In this document: positions 34,627 to 42,021 of the stretch, in pieces | How positions within the stretch are numbered: the stretch's first letter is position 1 | Layout of the letters: the number at the start of each line of letters is the position of its first letter | NCBI RefSeq assembly: GCF_000299915.1 | Contig: NZ_AMRI01000003.1 | Location: forward strand, 153,351-217,350 | DNA: 64,000 nucleotides | Reading direction: 5' to 3' | Source: Gallaecimonas xiamenensis 3-C-1 | GTDB lineage: Bacteria; Pseudomonadota; Gammaproteobacteria; Enterobacterales; Gallaecimonadaceae | The notes under the pieces: model-generated | The model's database searches: none | The model's input: only the letters and a program-made list of their open reading frames with translations | What the model was told of the DNA's origin: nothing | Translations under genes and position numbers: made by a program

Positions 34627-35187
34627 ATGGCCTTACTGCGTATCCTGCTGCTACCGCTATTGCTGGTGGGTTGTGCCAGCCAACCTTTCCACTACAGCCA
34701 AACCCCCACGCCTCTGGTTCAGGGCCAGAGCCAGTATTTCGTCGGTGCCGTGCGCATCAAACTGGTCAATGGCCCAGGTGGCGACCCCGACAACCTGGAC
34801 TTTGCCGACCAGCAGCAGCTGACCCGCCACTTCACCGCTTTGCTGAAAGCCAACCTGGCCAAAGGCAAGCAGTTGGCCGCCCGGCTGGCGGATGCCGACG
34901 CGGTGCTGGAGCTGGACATGGAATATGTACGGCACTTCAACTTCGGTGGGCGCAGCCTCAACAAACCGGAGGTGTCCTTTTCCGCCTACCTGCTCAGCCC
35001 CGACCACAGCTTACGGCCCCTGGCTGATTTCAGGGTGGCCCGCTTTACCACCCGCTATCCCCAGCCCCAAGACGCCGAGATCAACGCCGAGATCGCCGCC
35101 TACCGCTGGGATGACAAGGATGAACCCCGGGATCTGGCGCTGATCGCCCAGTCCATCGCCGAGGACTTGGCAAGGGTAGGGGATTAG
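34627..35187 (+). CDS. Putative lipoprotein of unknown function
   Basis: A 186-residue protein with a lipoprotein signal (LLPLLLVGCASQP; Cys about residue 16). The mature part has mixed alpha/beta character, an early aromatic stretch (FHYSQTPTPLVQGQSQYFVG) and a late DLALIAQSIAEDLARV. I do not recognise the family; the layout (trimmed lipoprotein of about 170 residues) resembles DUF4136-type outer-membrane lipoproteins but that is a guess. The ATG at 34627 with AGGTG eight bases upstream is preferred over 34600. It precedes the Fur-regulated receptor gene by 149 bp. Confidence 0.7.
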   Translation: MALLRILLLPLLLVGCASQPFHYSQTPTPLVQGQSQYFVGAVRIKLVNGPGGDPDNLDFADQQQLTRHFTALLKANLAKGKQLAARLADADAVLELDMEYVRHFNFGGRSLNKPEVSFSAYLLSPDHSLRPLADFRVARFTTRYPQPQDAEINAEIAAYRWDDKDEPRDLALIAQSIAEDLARVGD

Positions 35188-35218
35188 CAGAGTGAGCCAG
35201 CCTTCCGCTTGAATATGC

Positions 35219-35237
35219 AAATGGGAATGATTATCAT
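35219..35237. promoter_or_regulatory. Fur box upstream of the siderophore receptor gene
   Basis: AAATGGGAATGATTATCAT, a strong match to the right half of the Fur consensus and a fair match to the left half, about 100 bp before the receptor ATG. Predicts repression by iron-loaded Fur. Confidence 0.75.
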
Positions 35238-35336
35238 GCGCTGATTCTTGTCGGGACCACTCCCGGGCTCCAGCAATACCCAGAGGTTGCAGGGCCGGCC
35301 TGGAGCGGCCCTGTCGCCGTTATGGGATAAAAGATC

Positions 35337-37418
35337 ATGCTGCGCAAAACCCCCCTTACCCTGGCCCTTTCTGCTTTGCTGGGCAGCCTACCGGCCCTGG
35401 CCGACGACGTTGAGCACCTGCAAGTCACAGGTAGCCAGATACAAAAGGCCAACACCGCCACCGGCCTGCCCCTGTCACAGCGGGAGACACCCCAGTCCCT
35501 GACCGTGATGGACCAGGACCTGCTGCAAGATTTCAACCTCGACACCCTGGTCAAGGTGCTGGAATTCACCCCTGGGGTGACGGTGGAAAAGGTGGAAACC
35601 GACAGGACCTATTTCACGTCCCGGGGTTTTGAAATCAACAATTTCCAGTTGGATGGCCTAGGGGCACCCTTCTATTCCAACGTGGTGAACGGCGATACCG
35701 ACATGAGCCTGTTTGAGCGGGTGGAAGTGGTGCGCGGTGCCGCCGGCCTGATGGCGGGGGTCGGTAACCCCTCTGCTACCGTCAACCTGGTACGCAAGCG
35801 TCCTACCGCCGAAACCCAGGGGCAGGTGACCCTGAGCCTGGGCCGCTGGGACAACTACCAGGGTGAGTTGGACCTGTCTGGCCCCCTGGCTGAGGGGCTA
35901 CGTGGCCGCTTTGTGGCCAGCCACAGCGACAACCACTCCTATATCGATGATTACAGCAAGACCCTTTCCTCGGTCTACGGGGTATTGGAGGCCGATCTGG
36001 GGCTGGATACCCTGCTGACCCTGGGGGCCAACTACCAGGAAGGCAAGCCCAAGTCTCCCATGTGGGGCGCCCTGACGCTGGTCTATACCGACGGCTCGGC
36101 CACCCATTTTGACCGCTCGTCCAACACCTCGGCCGATTGGGCCTACTGGAACAGCTACAACACCCAGGCCTTTGCCGAGCTCAAGCACCAGTTTGGCAAC
36201 GGCTGGAACGGCAAGCTGGTCTATGAATACCGAAAATCGACCCAGAACAGCGACCTCTTCTATGTGTATGGCACCATCGAACCCCAAACCAATGTAGGGT
36301 TGACCGGGTACGCCAGCCGTTACGACCTGGACTCCAAAGCCCAGCAGCTGGACGCCTCGGTCACCGGCCAATACCGCCTGCTGGGACGCAGCCACGACTT
36401 GACCTTCGGCGCCAGTTGGGTCCGTAACGAACTGACCGACCTGTCCCTGTACGATTTCACCAATGGCTTCCCGCCCATCGGCGACTTTACCCAGTGGCAC
36501 GGCCAGGCTCCTTATCCAAATCTGGTGGAAGGGGCTACCGGCTCCGACATCGACGACACCCAAAAAGCCCTTTATGGCGCCACCCGCCTACACCTGACCG
36601 ACCGGCTGGCGCTCATAGGCGGTGGCCGCCTGATCCGCTACAAAAGTGCCGGCGACAGCTATGGTGCCAACAAAGGCAGCGAGGTGAAGGACAAGCTGGT
36701 GCCCTACGGCGGCCTGGTTTTTGACCTCAGCCAGAGCCTGTCTCTCTATGGCAGCTACAGCGAGACCTTCCAGGCCCAGGCCGAGCAGGACATCGACCAG
36801 CGCCGCCTGGGGCCCACCGAAGGCAAGAGCCTGGAAGGGGGCGTCAAGGGTGACTGGTTCCACGGTGGCCTCAATGCCAGCCTGGCGCTATTTAAAAACC
36901 AATACGACAACCTGGCCCAGAGCCTTGGTCAGAACGGCCAGGGGCGCACTTACTACCAGGGCTTCGATTATGAATCCAAAGGGGTAGAGGCTCAGCTCTC
37001 CGGCCAGCTGACCGACGAGGTCAAGGTGCTGCTGGGTTACACCCAGTTGAAGATCGAAGGGCAGGACGGCCAAGAAGCCCGCCGTTACATTCCCAAGCAA
37101 AGTGCCAAGGCCTTGGTCAGCTACAATCCCCAGGCATTGGATGCCCTGCGCCTGGGGGCCAGCCTGCGTTGGCAGTCCAAGGTCTTTGTGGATGTGGTGG
37201 CCGACAGTACCCCGGACGGGGATCTCATCAGCCGTGTCACCCAGGGCGCCTACGGCATCTACGGCCTCTTTGCCCAATACCAACTCAGCCCCAGGTTGCG
37301 CCTGGCCCTGAACCTGGACAACCTCACCGACAAGCACTATTACAGCAGCCTGATGTGGGACCAGGCCTTCTACGGCAGTCCCCGTAGTTACAACCTGTCC
37401 CTGTCCTGGGATATCTAA
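35337..37418 (+). CDS. TonB-dependent siderophore receptor
   Basis: A 693-residue outer-membrane receptor with a signal peptide (cleaved after LPALA, about residue 21). A TonB box (DDVEHLQVTGSQ) and plug domain follow, with ETPQSLTVMDQDLLQDFNL, YFTSRGFEINNFQLDGL and VEVVRGAAGLMAGVGNPSAT. The barrel ends NLSLSWDI with an aromatic near the terminus. The plug pattern is that of ferric-siderophore receptors of the FpvA/FhuE group, without an N-terminal signalling domain. A Fur box lies upstream. The siderophore cannot be deduced. A strong terminator follows, so it is a single-gene unit. Confidence 0.92.
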   Translation: MLRKTPLTLALSALLGSLPALADDVEHLQVTGSQIQKANTATGLPLSQRETPQSLTVMDQDLLQDFNLDTLVKVLEFTPGVTVEKVETDRTYFTSRGFEINNFQLDGLGAPFYSNVVNGDTDMSLFERVEVVRGAAGLMAGVGNPSATVNLVRKRPTAETQGQVTLSLGRWDNYQGELDLSGPLAEGLRGRFVASHSDNHSYIDDYSKTLSSVYGVLEADLGLDTLLTLGANYQEGKPKSPMWGALTLVYTDGSATHFDRSSNTSADWAYWNSYNTQAFAELKHQFGNGWNGKLVYEYRKSTQNSDLFYVYGTIEPQTNVGLTGYASRYDLDSKAQQLDASVTGQYRLLGRSHDLTFGASWVRNELTDLSLYDFTNGFPPIGDFTQWHGQAPYPNLVEGATGSDIDDTQKALYGATRLHLTDRLALIGGGRLIRYKSAGDSYGANKGSEVKDKLVPYGGLVFDLSQSLSLYGSYSETFQAQAEQDIDQRRLGPTEGKSLEGGVKGDWFHGGLNASLALFKNQYDNLAQSLGQNGQGRTYYQGFDYESKGVEAQLSGQLTDEVKVLLGYTQLKIEGQDGQEARRYIPKQSAKALVSYNPQALDALRLGASLRWQSKVFVDVVADSTPDGDLISRVTQGAYGIYGLFAQYQLSPRLRLALNLDNLTDKHYYSSLMWDQAFYGSPRSYNLSLSWDI

Positions 37419-37425
37419 GCCCATC

Positions 37426-37454
37426 AGAGCCGCCGCCGGGCGGCTTTTTTTTTG
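37426..37454 (+). terminator. Intrinsic terminator of the siderophore receptor gene
   Basis: Stem AGCCGCC/GGCGGCT with a GCCG loop and T9. Confidence 0.9.
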
Positions 37455-37521
37455 CAGAAATTGGGCTCCTGAGCCGCTTTGTGGTAGAAATGCCCGCCTA
37501 TCTCGCTACAAGGATGTTTTT

Positions 37522-38226
37522 ATGAATAAAACCATCGCCCGTATCTGCCTCATCTTTGGTGCCTTGGGATTAATCATGTCCCTGGCCGCAGGCTACCTGG
37601 CCTGGAGTAAGGTGCAGTTTATCGAGGGCGCACAGCAGGTTGAAGGTGAGGTGATAGACCTGCACCAATCCCGCTCCAGCGGCAGCAGTTCCAGCAGCTA
37701 TTACCCCGAGATCCTCTATGTCACCCAAAGCGGTGAAGCCCTTACCCATGTCAGCAGCACCGGTTCCAGTCCGCCGGCCTACGATATCGGGGAGCGGGTA
37801 CCTGTCTATTACGATCCCAAGAACCCGCGTAAGGTCGAGTACGGCAGCGGCTTCTCCCTTTACGGCGCAGCCATCATCCTGGGAATACTGGGTGGTACCT
37901 TCCTGATACCTGCCCTGGTATGGCTGGTGGTGACCAGGCGCAGCGCCGGGCGCATCAAGCGCCTGAAGGAAAGCGGCCACAAGGTGCTGGCGGACATCAA
38001 GGCGGTTGAAGAGGACGGGCGCATCTCCGTCAACGGCCGCTTCCCCTATCTGATCGTAGCCCAATGGCAGGACCCCAAAACCCAGCTGGTATACCGTTTC
38101 ACCAGCGACCAGCTTTGGTTTGATCCCAGCGATTTCCTGGACAGGGACCAGGTGGCGGTACTGATAGATCCGGCCAACCCCAGTTGCCACTGGATGGACA
38201 TCGGCTTCTTACCCAAGCAAGCCTGA
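37522..38226 (+). CDS. DUF3592-type membrane protein, paralogue 1
   Basis: A 234-residue protein with an N-terminal membrane segment (ICLIFGALGLIMSLAAGYLA), an extracytoplasmic loop containing EVIDLHQSRSSGSSSSSYYP and a second hydrophobic pair (LYGAAIILGILGGTFLIPAL). The C-terminal soluble part ends NPSCHWMDIGFLPKQA. The VxYDPxNP motif (VPVYYDPKNPRKVEYG) is typical of DUF3592 proteins. Function unknown. RBS AAGGATG. A clear terminator follows, and the next gene encodes a paralogue with the same layout. Confidence 0.8.
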   Translation: MNKTIARICLIFGALGLIMSLAAGYLAWSKVQFIEGAQQVEGEVIDLHQSRSSGSSSSSYYPEILYVTQSGEALTHVSSTGSSPPAYDIGERVPVYYDPKNPRKVEYGSGFSLYGAAIILGILGGTFLIPALVWLVVTRRSAGRIKRLKESGHKVLADIKAVEEDGRISVNGRFPYLIVAQWQDPKTQLVYRFTSDQLWFDPSDFLDRDQVAVLIDPANPSCHWMDIGFLPKQA

Positions 38227-38232
38227 GCCGAA

Positions 38233-38258
38233 GAGCCGCCCTGAGGGCGGCTTTTTTA
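38233..38258 (+). terminator. Intrinsic terminator after DUF3592 paralogue 1
   Basis: Stem AGCCGCC/GGGCGGCT around CTGA, with T6. A second GC hairpin, GGCGCTC/GAGCGCC, follows at 38281-38299 with a weak pyrimidine tract. Confidence 0.8.
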
Positions 38259-38394
38259 TGAGCATATTGAGCAGGTTAAAGGCGCTCCTTGTGAGCGCCG
38301 CTTTCCTTTAGGGCAAGCTTATTCTCGGCGGCCGCGACGATCCCCATCGCCAGCGGCCCCTGGACCTTGGGTCCGGCCCTAGCAAGGATGTGTC

Positions 38395-39120
38395 ATGAAA
38401 ACCTCGACCCTGCTTACCTACCTGTTCAGCCTGCTGTGCCTGGCCCTGATGGGGGTTGGCTACGGCTTCTATTACAACTCGGCCCGTTTTATCGACAGGG
38501 CCACCGAGACTCAGGGCACAGTGGTGGAACTGGTGCGCTCGCGCAGCGCCATGCCCCTCAACTACCACCCGGTGGTGGTCTTTACCGATGCCTTCAACCG
38601 CACTGTGGAATTCCAGGCCCGCCAGGGCAGCAATCCGGCTCGCTTCAAGCGTGGCGACAAGGTGACCTTGCTTTACGATCTCAATGAGCCCCAGCAGGCC
38701 AAGCTCAAGGATTTCAGCGGTTTTTGGGGCGCCGCCATCGGCTTTAGCGCCGCCGGCCTGGGCTTTGGCCTCTTGGCCGCCGGCATGGCCCTGTCGGCTA
38801 TGCTGGCCCAGCGCCGGGAAAGCCGGCTCAAGGTACATGGCCTGCCGATACTGGCGCGCTTTGTGCGGGTCGAACCCAATATGTCGACCCTGGTGGAGGG
38901 GCGCCATCCCTTTCAGATAGTGTTAAAGTGGCAACATCCTGAGACCGACCAGGTCCGGACCTTCCGCAGCGACGACCTGTGGTTCAACCCTAATCCCTAT
39001 ATCGAAAGCGCCAAGCTGACGGTGAAACTGGACCGCAAGAACCCCAGCCGCTACTGGGTGGATACCGGTTTCCTGCCGCAAAAGCTGCTGGCCAACAGCA
39101 GGCCCAAGAGCCTGCGCTGA
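38395..39120 (+). CDS. DUF3592-type membrane protein, paralogue 2
   Basis: A 241-residue protein with the same plan as its upstream neighbour: an N-terminal membrane segment (LFSLLCLALMGVGYGFYYNS), the DUF3592 loop (GTVVELVRSRSAMPLNYHPV) with VTLLYDLNEPQQAK, a central hydrophobic hairpin (FWGAAIGFSAAGLGFGLLAA) and a soluble tail ending NPSRYWVDTGFLPQKL. Identity is modest apart from the end, indicating an old tandem duplication. Function unknown. The MAPEG gene follows 18 bp later on the same strand and may be co-transcribed. Confidence 0.8.
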   Translation: MKTSTLLTYLFSLLCLALMGVGYGFYYNSARFIDRATETQGTVVELVRSRSAMPLNYHPVVVFTDAFNRTVEFQARQGSNPARFKRGDKVTLLYDLNEPQQAKLKDFSGFWGAAIGFSAAGLGFGLLAAGMALSAMLAQRRESRLKVHGLPILARFVRVEPNMSTLVEGRHPFQIVLKWQHPETDQVRTFRSDDLWFNPNPYIESAKLTVKLDRKNPSRYWVDTGFLPQKLLANSRPKSLR

Positions 39121-39138
39121 CCCTGACAAGGAGCGTTT

Positions 39139-39531
39139 ATGCCGGTTACCCCCCTTTATGCAGCCTTGCTGGCCGTCCTCTTTTTGGTGTTGAGCATTGC
39201 CACCATCAAAGGTCGCCAGCGCAACAGGGTCTCCCTGGGGGACGGCGGCCATAGCGACCTGGCCAGGGCCATCAGGGTGCATGGCAACTTTGCCGAGTAT
39301 GTTCCCATGACCCTGGTGCTGATGCTGGCCCTGGAAAGCCTCAATGGCCCCAGCCCCTGGCTGCACCTGCCCGGCCTCTTGCTGCTGGCCGGGCGCGCCG
39401 TCCATGCCTTCGGGGTCAGCCAGCAACAGGAAAAACTGGTGTTCAGGGTTGCCGGCATGATGATGACCTTTCTCGCCATGGTCCTATGCATTATCGGCAT
39501 AGGGGCTCGTTACCTGCTGGCCCTGGCCTGA
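39139..39531 (+). CDS. MAPEG-family membrane protein
   Basis: A 130-residue four-helix membrane protein of the MAPEG superfamily (bacterial relatives of microsomal glutathione transferase and leukotriene synthases): ATIKGRQRNRVSLGDGG, then ARAIRVHGNFAEYVPMTLVL with the conserved Arg-x-His-x-Asn-x-x-Glu glutathione-binding pattern, and GRAVHAFGVS. Its substrate is unknown. RBS AAGGAG. A terminator follows immediately. Confidence 0.9.
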   Translation: MPVTPLYAALLAVLFLVLSIATIKGRQRNRVSLGDGGHSDLARAIRVHGNFAEYVPMTLVLMLALESLNGPSPWLHLPGLLLLAGRAVHAFGVSQQQEKLVFRVAGMMMTFLAMVLCIIGIGARYLLALA

Positions 39532-39535
39532 CTCC

Positions 39536-39563
39536 AAAGCCCACCGCCAGGTGGGCTTTTTTG
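39536..39563 (+). terminator. Intrinsic terminator of the MAPEG gene
   Basis: Stem AAAGCCCACC/GGTGGGCTTT around GCCA, with T6. Confidence 0.85.
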
Positions 39564-39642
39564 TGCTTGGCGGCGTCACCAGCGCCCTCTATGCTCCCAG
39601 GCCTGATTGGCGCCTTGGGCGCCTCTTGCCGTAGGAGAGCAG

Positions 39643-40119
39643 ATGTCCATAAGGGCGATTAGCGAAGATGACTGGCCGGCGCTGATGGCGGTGCAGGCCG
39701 CTTGCTACCATGCCGTTACCCCAGAGCCTTTGGCGGTGCTGCAAAGCAAGTGGCAAAGCTCTCCCCAAACCTGCCTGGCCTGGGCCGGGGCCGACAATCA
39801 GTTGTTGGGATATGTGCTGGCGTACCCCTGGGACGGGCAGGCATTGCCTGAGCTGAGCAAGGTATCAACCCCGGCCGGCGGCCAGGAGCTGTACCTGCAT
39901 GATCTGGCCCTGGCGCCCGCCGCCAGGGGGCAGGGGGCGGCCCGGGCCTTGGCCGGACAACTGTTGCAATTGGCCAAGCGCCAAGGCTTTCGGCGGGTCA
40001 CCCTGGTGTCTATCCAGGGCTCGGAGCGGTTCTGGGAAAGTTGTGGCTTCGACGCCACCAAACAACCTGCCCCGGCCAGTTACGGTGGCCAGGCTCTGGT
40101 GATGGTGCAGAACCTTTAA
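39643..40119 (+). CDS. GNAT-family N-acetyltransferase
   Basis: A 158-residue acetyltransferase. MSIRAISEDDWPALMAVQAA is the usual beta-1/alpha-1 region; motif A is LYLHDLALAPAARGQGAARA at about residues 84-103; SIQGSERFWESCGFD closes the fold. Substrate unknown. The ATG at 39643 has TAGGAGAG six bases upstream, so the longer frame from 39607 is rejected. It is convergent with the GFA-family gene, whose stop overlaps by four bases. Confidence 0.85.
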   Translation: MSIRAISEDDWPALMAVQAACYHAVTPEPLAVLQSKWQSSPQTCLAWAGADNQLLGYVLAYPWDGQALPELSKVSTPAGGQELYLHDLALAPAARGQGAARALAGQLLQLAKRQGFRRVTLVSIQGSERFWESCGFDATKQPAPASYGGQALVMVQNL

Positions 40120-40550
40120 GTGTTCTGCTGGCTTAGGAAGGCGTCTATGACTTCCTGGCCGGTCAGGCGCTTGGCAGCGTCATCAAAGCGATAATAGCCC
40201 GGGGCGTCGTCCACGAAGATGTGCTCGTGCATCTTGGCCTTGGGTACCTGGTCCAAGCTGCCAATGGATACCGCCCAGTTGGTGTCGTCTTTGCCTTTAA
40301 GGCGCCAGAACAGGTTGGTGCCGCAGCAGTGGCAAAACCCCCTCTCGCCCCATTCGGAAGCGCTGTACCAGCTAAGGCCTTCGCTTTCGGCCAGGGTTAC
40401 GCCCTTGTCGAAGTGAAAGCACAGGAAAGGGCCGCTGGACCAGCGCCGGCACATGCTGCAATGGCAGGCACTGATCTTGGCGCCGTCGGCCAGGTCTCCT
40501 TCAAAGCGCACCGAGCCGCACAGGCAGCCCCCTTTGATGGCCGCCGTCAT
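40116..40550 (-). CDS. GFA-family zinc protein (glutathione-dependent formaldehyde-activating type)
   Basis: A 144-residue protein of the GFA/CENP-V superfamily with the expected cysteine layout: GGCLCGSVRFEG, ACHCSMCRRWSS and GFCHCCGTNLFW, giving structural and catalytic zinc sites. The founding member (Gfa) speeds glutathione-formaldehyde adduct formation, but most homologues are uncharacterised. Its ATG overlaps the rsd stop by four bases, so it is translationally coupled to rsd. Confidence 0.9.
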   Translation of the reverse strand: MTAAIKGGCLCGSVRFEGDLADGAKISACHCSMCRRWSSGPFLCFHFDKGVTLAESEGLSWYSASEWGERGFCHCCGTNLFWRLKGKDDTNWAVSIGSLDQVPKAKMHEHIFVDDAPGYYRFDDAAKRLTGQEVIDAFLSQQNT

Positions 40551-41017
40551 GCGGGCTGACTCTGGTGTTGATGGAGGGTGGCGATCAGCTTGTCTTCCAG
40601 TTCAAAGCGCTGCTCAAGCACTTCTCCCAGGCTGGACAGATCCCCGTCCAGCTCCAACAGCCGGTCTTCATCTTCCAAGTCTTGGTACTTGTCGTTGAAG
40701 TCCAGTATGAACTGGGTGGTATCGGTGATCTTGGGGTAGACGCGGTTGGCCAGGGCCAGGCTTTCATCACCGCGTTTTTCGCAGCGGGATACCACCTGTT
40801 CGAAAATTTCGAAGTGGCCCGCCGAGACGTAATCGAGCAAAATGGCGCAGAAGTTTTCCAGCTGTGCGGCCTCGGGCAGAGGCGAACGGCCATTGGGAGC
40901 GTGGGTAGCCAGCTTGCAATAGCTGACCAAAACCTGCTGGCGGGTAGCAAGCCAGCGATCGATGACGTCGCTGGTTCCGCCCCATTTTTCTTTGGCTTGT
41001 TCGAGTTGGGTGAACAT
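40547..41017 (-). CDS. rsd: Anti-sigma-70 factor Rsd (AlgQ family)
   Basis: A 156-residue helical protein matching Rsd/AlgQ: EKWGGTSDVIDRWLATRQQV near the start, then LVSYCKLATHAP, LENFCAILLDYVSAGHFEIF and EKRGDESLALANRVYPKITD. Rsd binds region 4 of the housekeeping sigma factor and favours stationary-phase sigma use; it also stimulates SpoT in E. coli. The gene is divergent from nudC by about 100 bp, as in E. coli. RBS GGGAGACC on the minus strand. Confidence 0.93.
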   Translation of the reverse strand: MFTQLEQAKEKWGGTSDVIDRWLATRQQVLVSYCKLATHAPNGRSPLPEAAQLENFCAILLDYVSAGHFEIFEQVVSRCEKRGDESLALANRVYPKITDTTQFILDFNDKYQDLEDEDRLLELDGDLSSLGEVLEQRFELEDKLIATLHQHQSQPA

Positions 41018-41119
41018 AACGGTCTCCCTTCAGTTGCCGATGGCGGGTACGGCTGCCATGTCCCTATCATCTAATGAAAAGGGGGGCAGGGATCAACACT
41101 TTTCCACAAGGAAACCAAC

Positions 41120-41929
41120 ATGTCCGAGCTGTACCTGACATTGCAAAGCCATCAAACCGAGGCGGTCTGGCTGCTGGTCCGAGGGGAACAACTCTGGTTC
41201 CTGGACGGTGCGCTGCCCCAGGGAACCAAAACTGTATTACCCCCCTTCGAGGCCGAAGGGCCTGCGGTATTGGTGGGGCAATGGCAGGGTCGCCCGGCCC
41301 TGATGCTGGAATGGCCGGAGCGCCACCAAGACCCTAAATTCGGTGAGTTTGGCGGTCTGCGCCCCTTGTTGATGCCGGGTCAGGAAGCCCTTTTTCAACT
41401 GGCCGGCCGCGGCGTGCAGTTGGCCAACTTCTTCCGCACCCACCGCTATTGCGGCCAGTGCGGTGCGCGGATGCGGGTAGTGCAGGAAGAGATAGCCACC
41501 CACTGTGACCGCTGCCAGCACCGTTGCTACCCCAGGTTGTCGCCGTCCATGATAGTGGCGGTAAAAAAAGGCCGGCAGCTGCTGCTGGGCAGTTCTCCTC
41601 GCCACAAGAACGGCATGTATTCCACCCTGGCCGGTTTTACCGAGCCGGGAGAAAGCATGGAAGAGACGGTACGCCGGGAAGTGATGGAAGAGGTGGGCCT
41701 GGAGGTCACCAATATCCGTTATGTCTGCTCCCAGAACTGGCCCTTTCCCCACTCCATGATGGTGGGCTTTATCGCCGACTACCACAGTGGCGACATCCAG
41801 ATCGATCCCCTGGAACTGACCGACGCCCAATGGTTTGACCTGGACGCTCTGCCGTTGATCCCCCCCGCAGGCACCATAGCCCGGCGTTTGATTGACCAGG
41901 CCATCGACGAGATCGAAAAAGAGCGCTGA
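41120..41929 (+). CDS. nudC: NADH pyrophosphatase / mRNA NAD-decapping enzyme NudC
   Basis: A 269-residue Nudix hydrolase. A four-cysteine zinc site (CGQCGARM and CDRCQHRC at about residues 112-138) precedes the Nudix box GFTEPGESMEE...REVMEEVG, and the NudC-specific SQNWPFPHSMMVGF follows. It cleaves NADH and removes NAD caps from RNA 5' ends. The position beside rsd matches E. coli. RBS AAGGAAACCAAC upstream of the ATG. In E. coli hemE follows directly; here a Fur-type iron reductase gene intervenes. Confidence 0.95.
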   Translation: MSELYLTLQSHQTEAVWLLVRGEQLWFLDGALPQGTKTVLPPFEAEGPAVLVGQWQGRPALMLEWPERHQDPKFGEFGGLRPLLMPGQEALFQLAGRGVQLANFFRTHRYCGQCGARMRVVQEEIATHCDRCQHRCYPRLSPSMIVAVKKGRQLLLGSSPRHKNGMYSTLAGFTEPGESMEETVRREVMEEVGLEVTNIRYVCSQNWPFPHSMMVGFIADYHSGDIQIDPLELTDAQWFDLDALPLIPPAGTIARRLIDQAIDEIEKER

Positions 41930-41999
41930 GGTGCTTTTTTCTGCCAAGGGGAAGCTGGCCCGCTTTGCCGGGCTGGCCATTGCAGGTATGATTTGCCAA

Positions 42000-42019
42000 T
42001 GCAAATCGTTCTCATAAAC
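42000..42019. promoter_or_regulatory. Fur-like box upstream of the PepSY-reductase gene
   Basis: The minus strand reads TTTATGAGAACGATTTGCAT, close to known GAGAACGATT-type Fur sites in gammaproteobacteria, ending two bases before the ATG. This predicts iron repression, possibly by blocking ribosome loading or transcription start. Confidence 0.6.
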
Positions 42020-42021
42020 AA

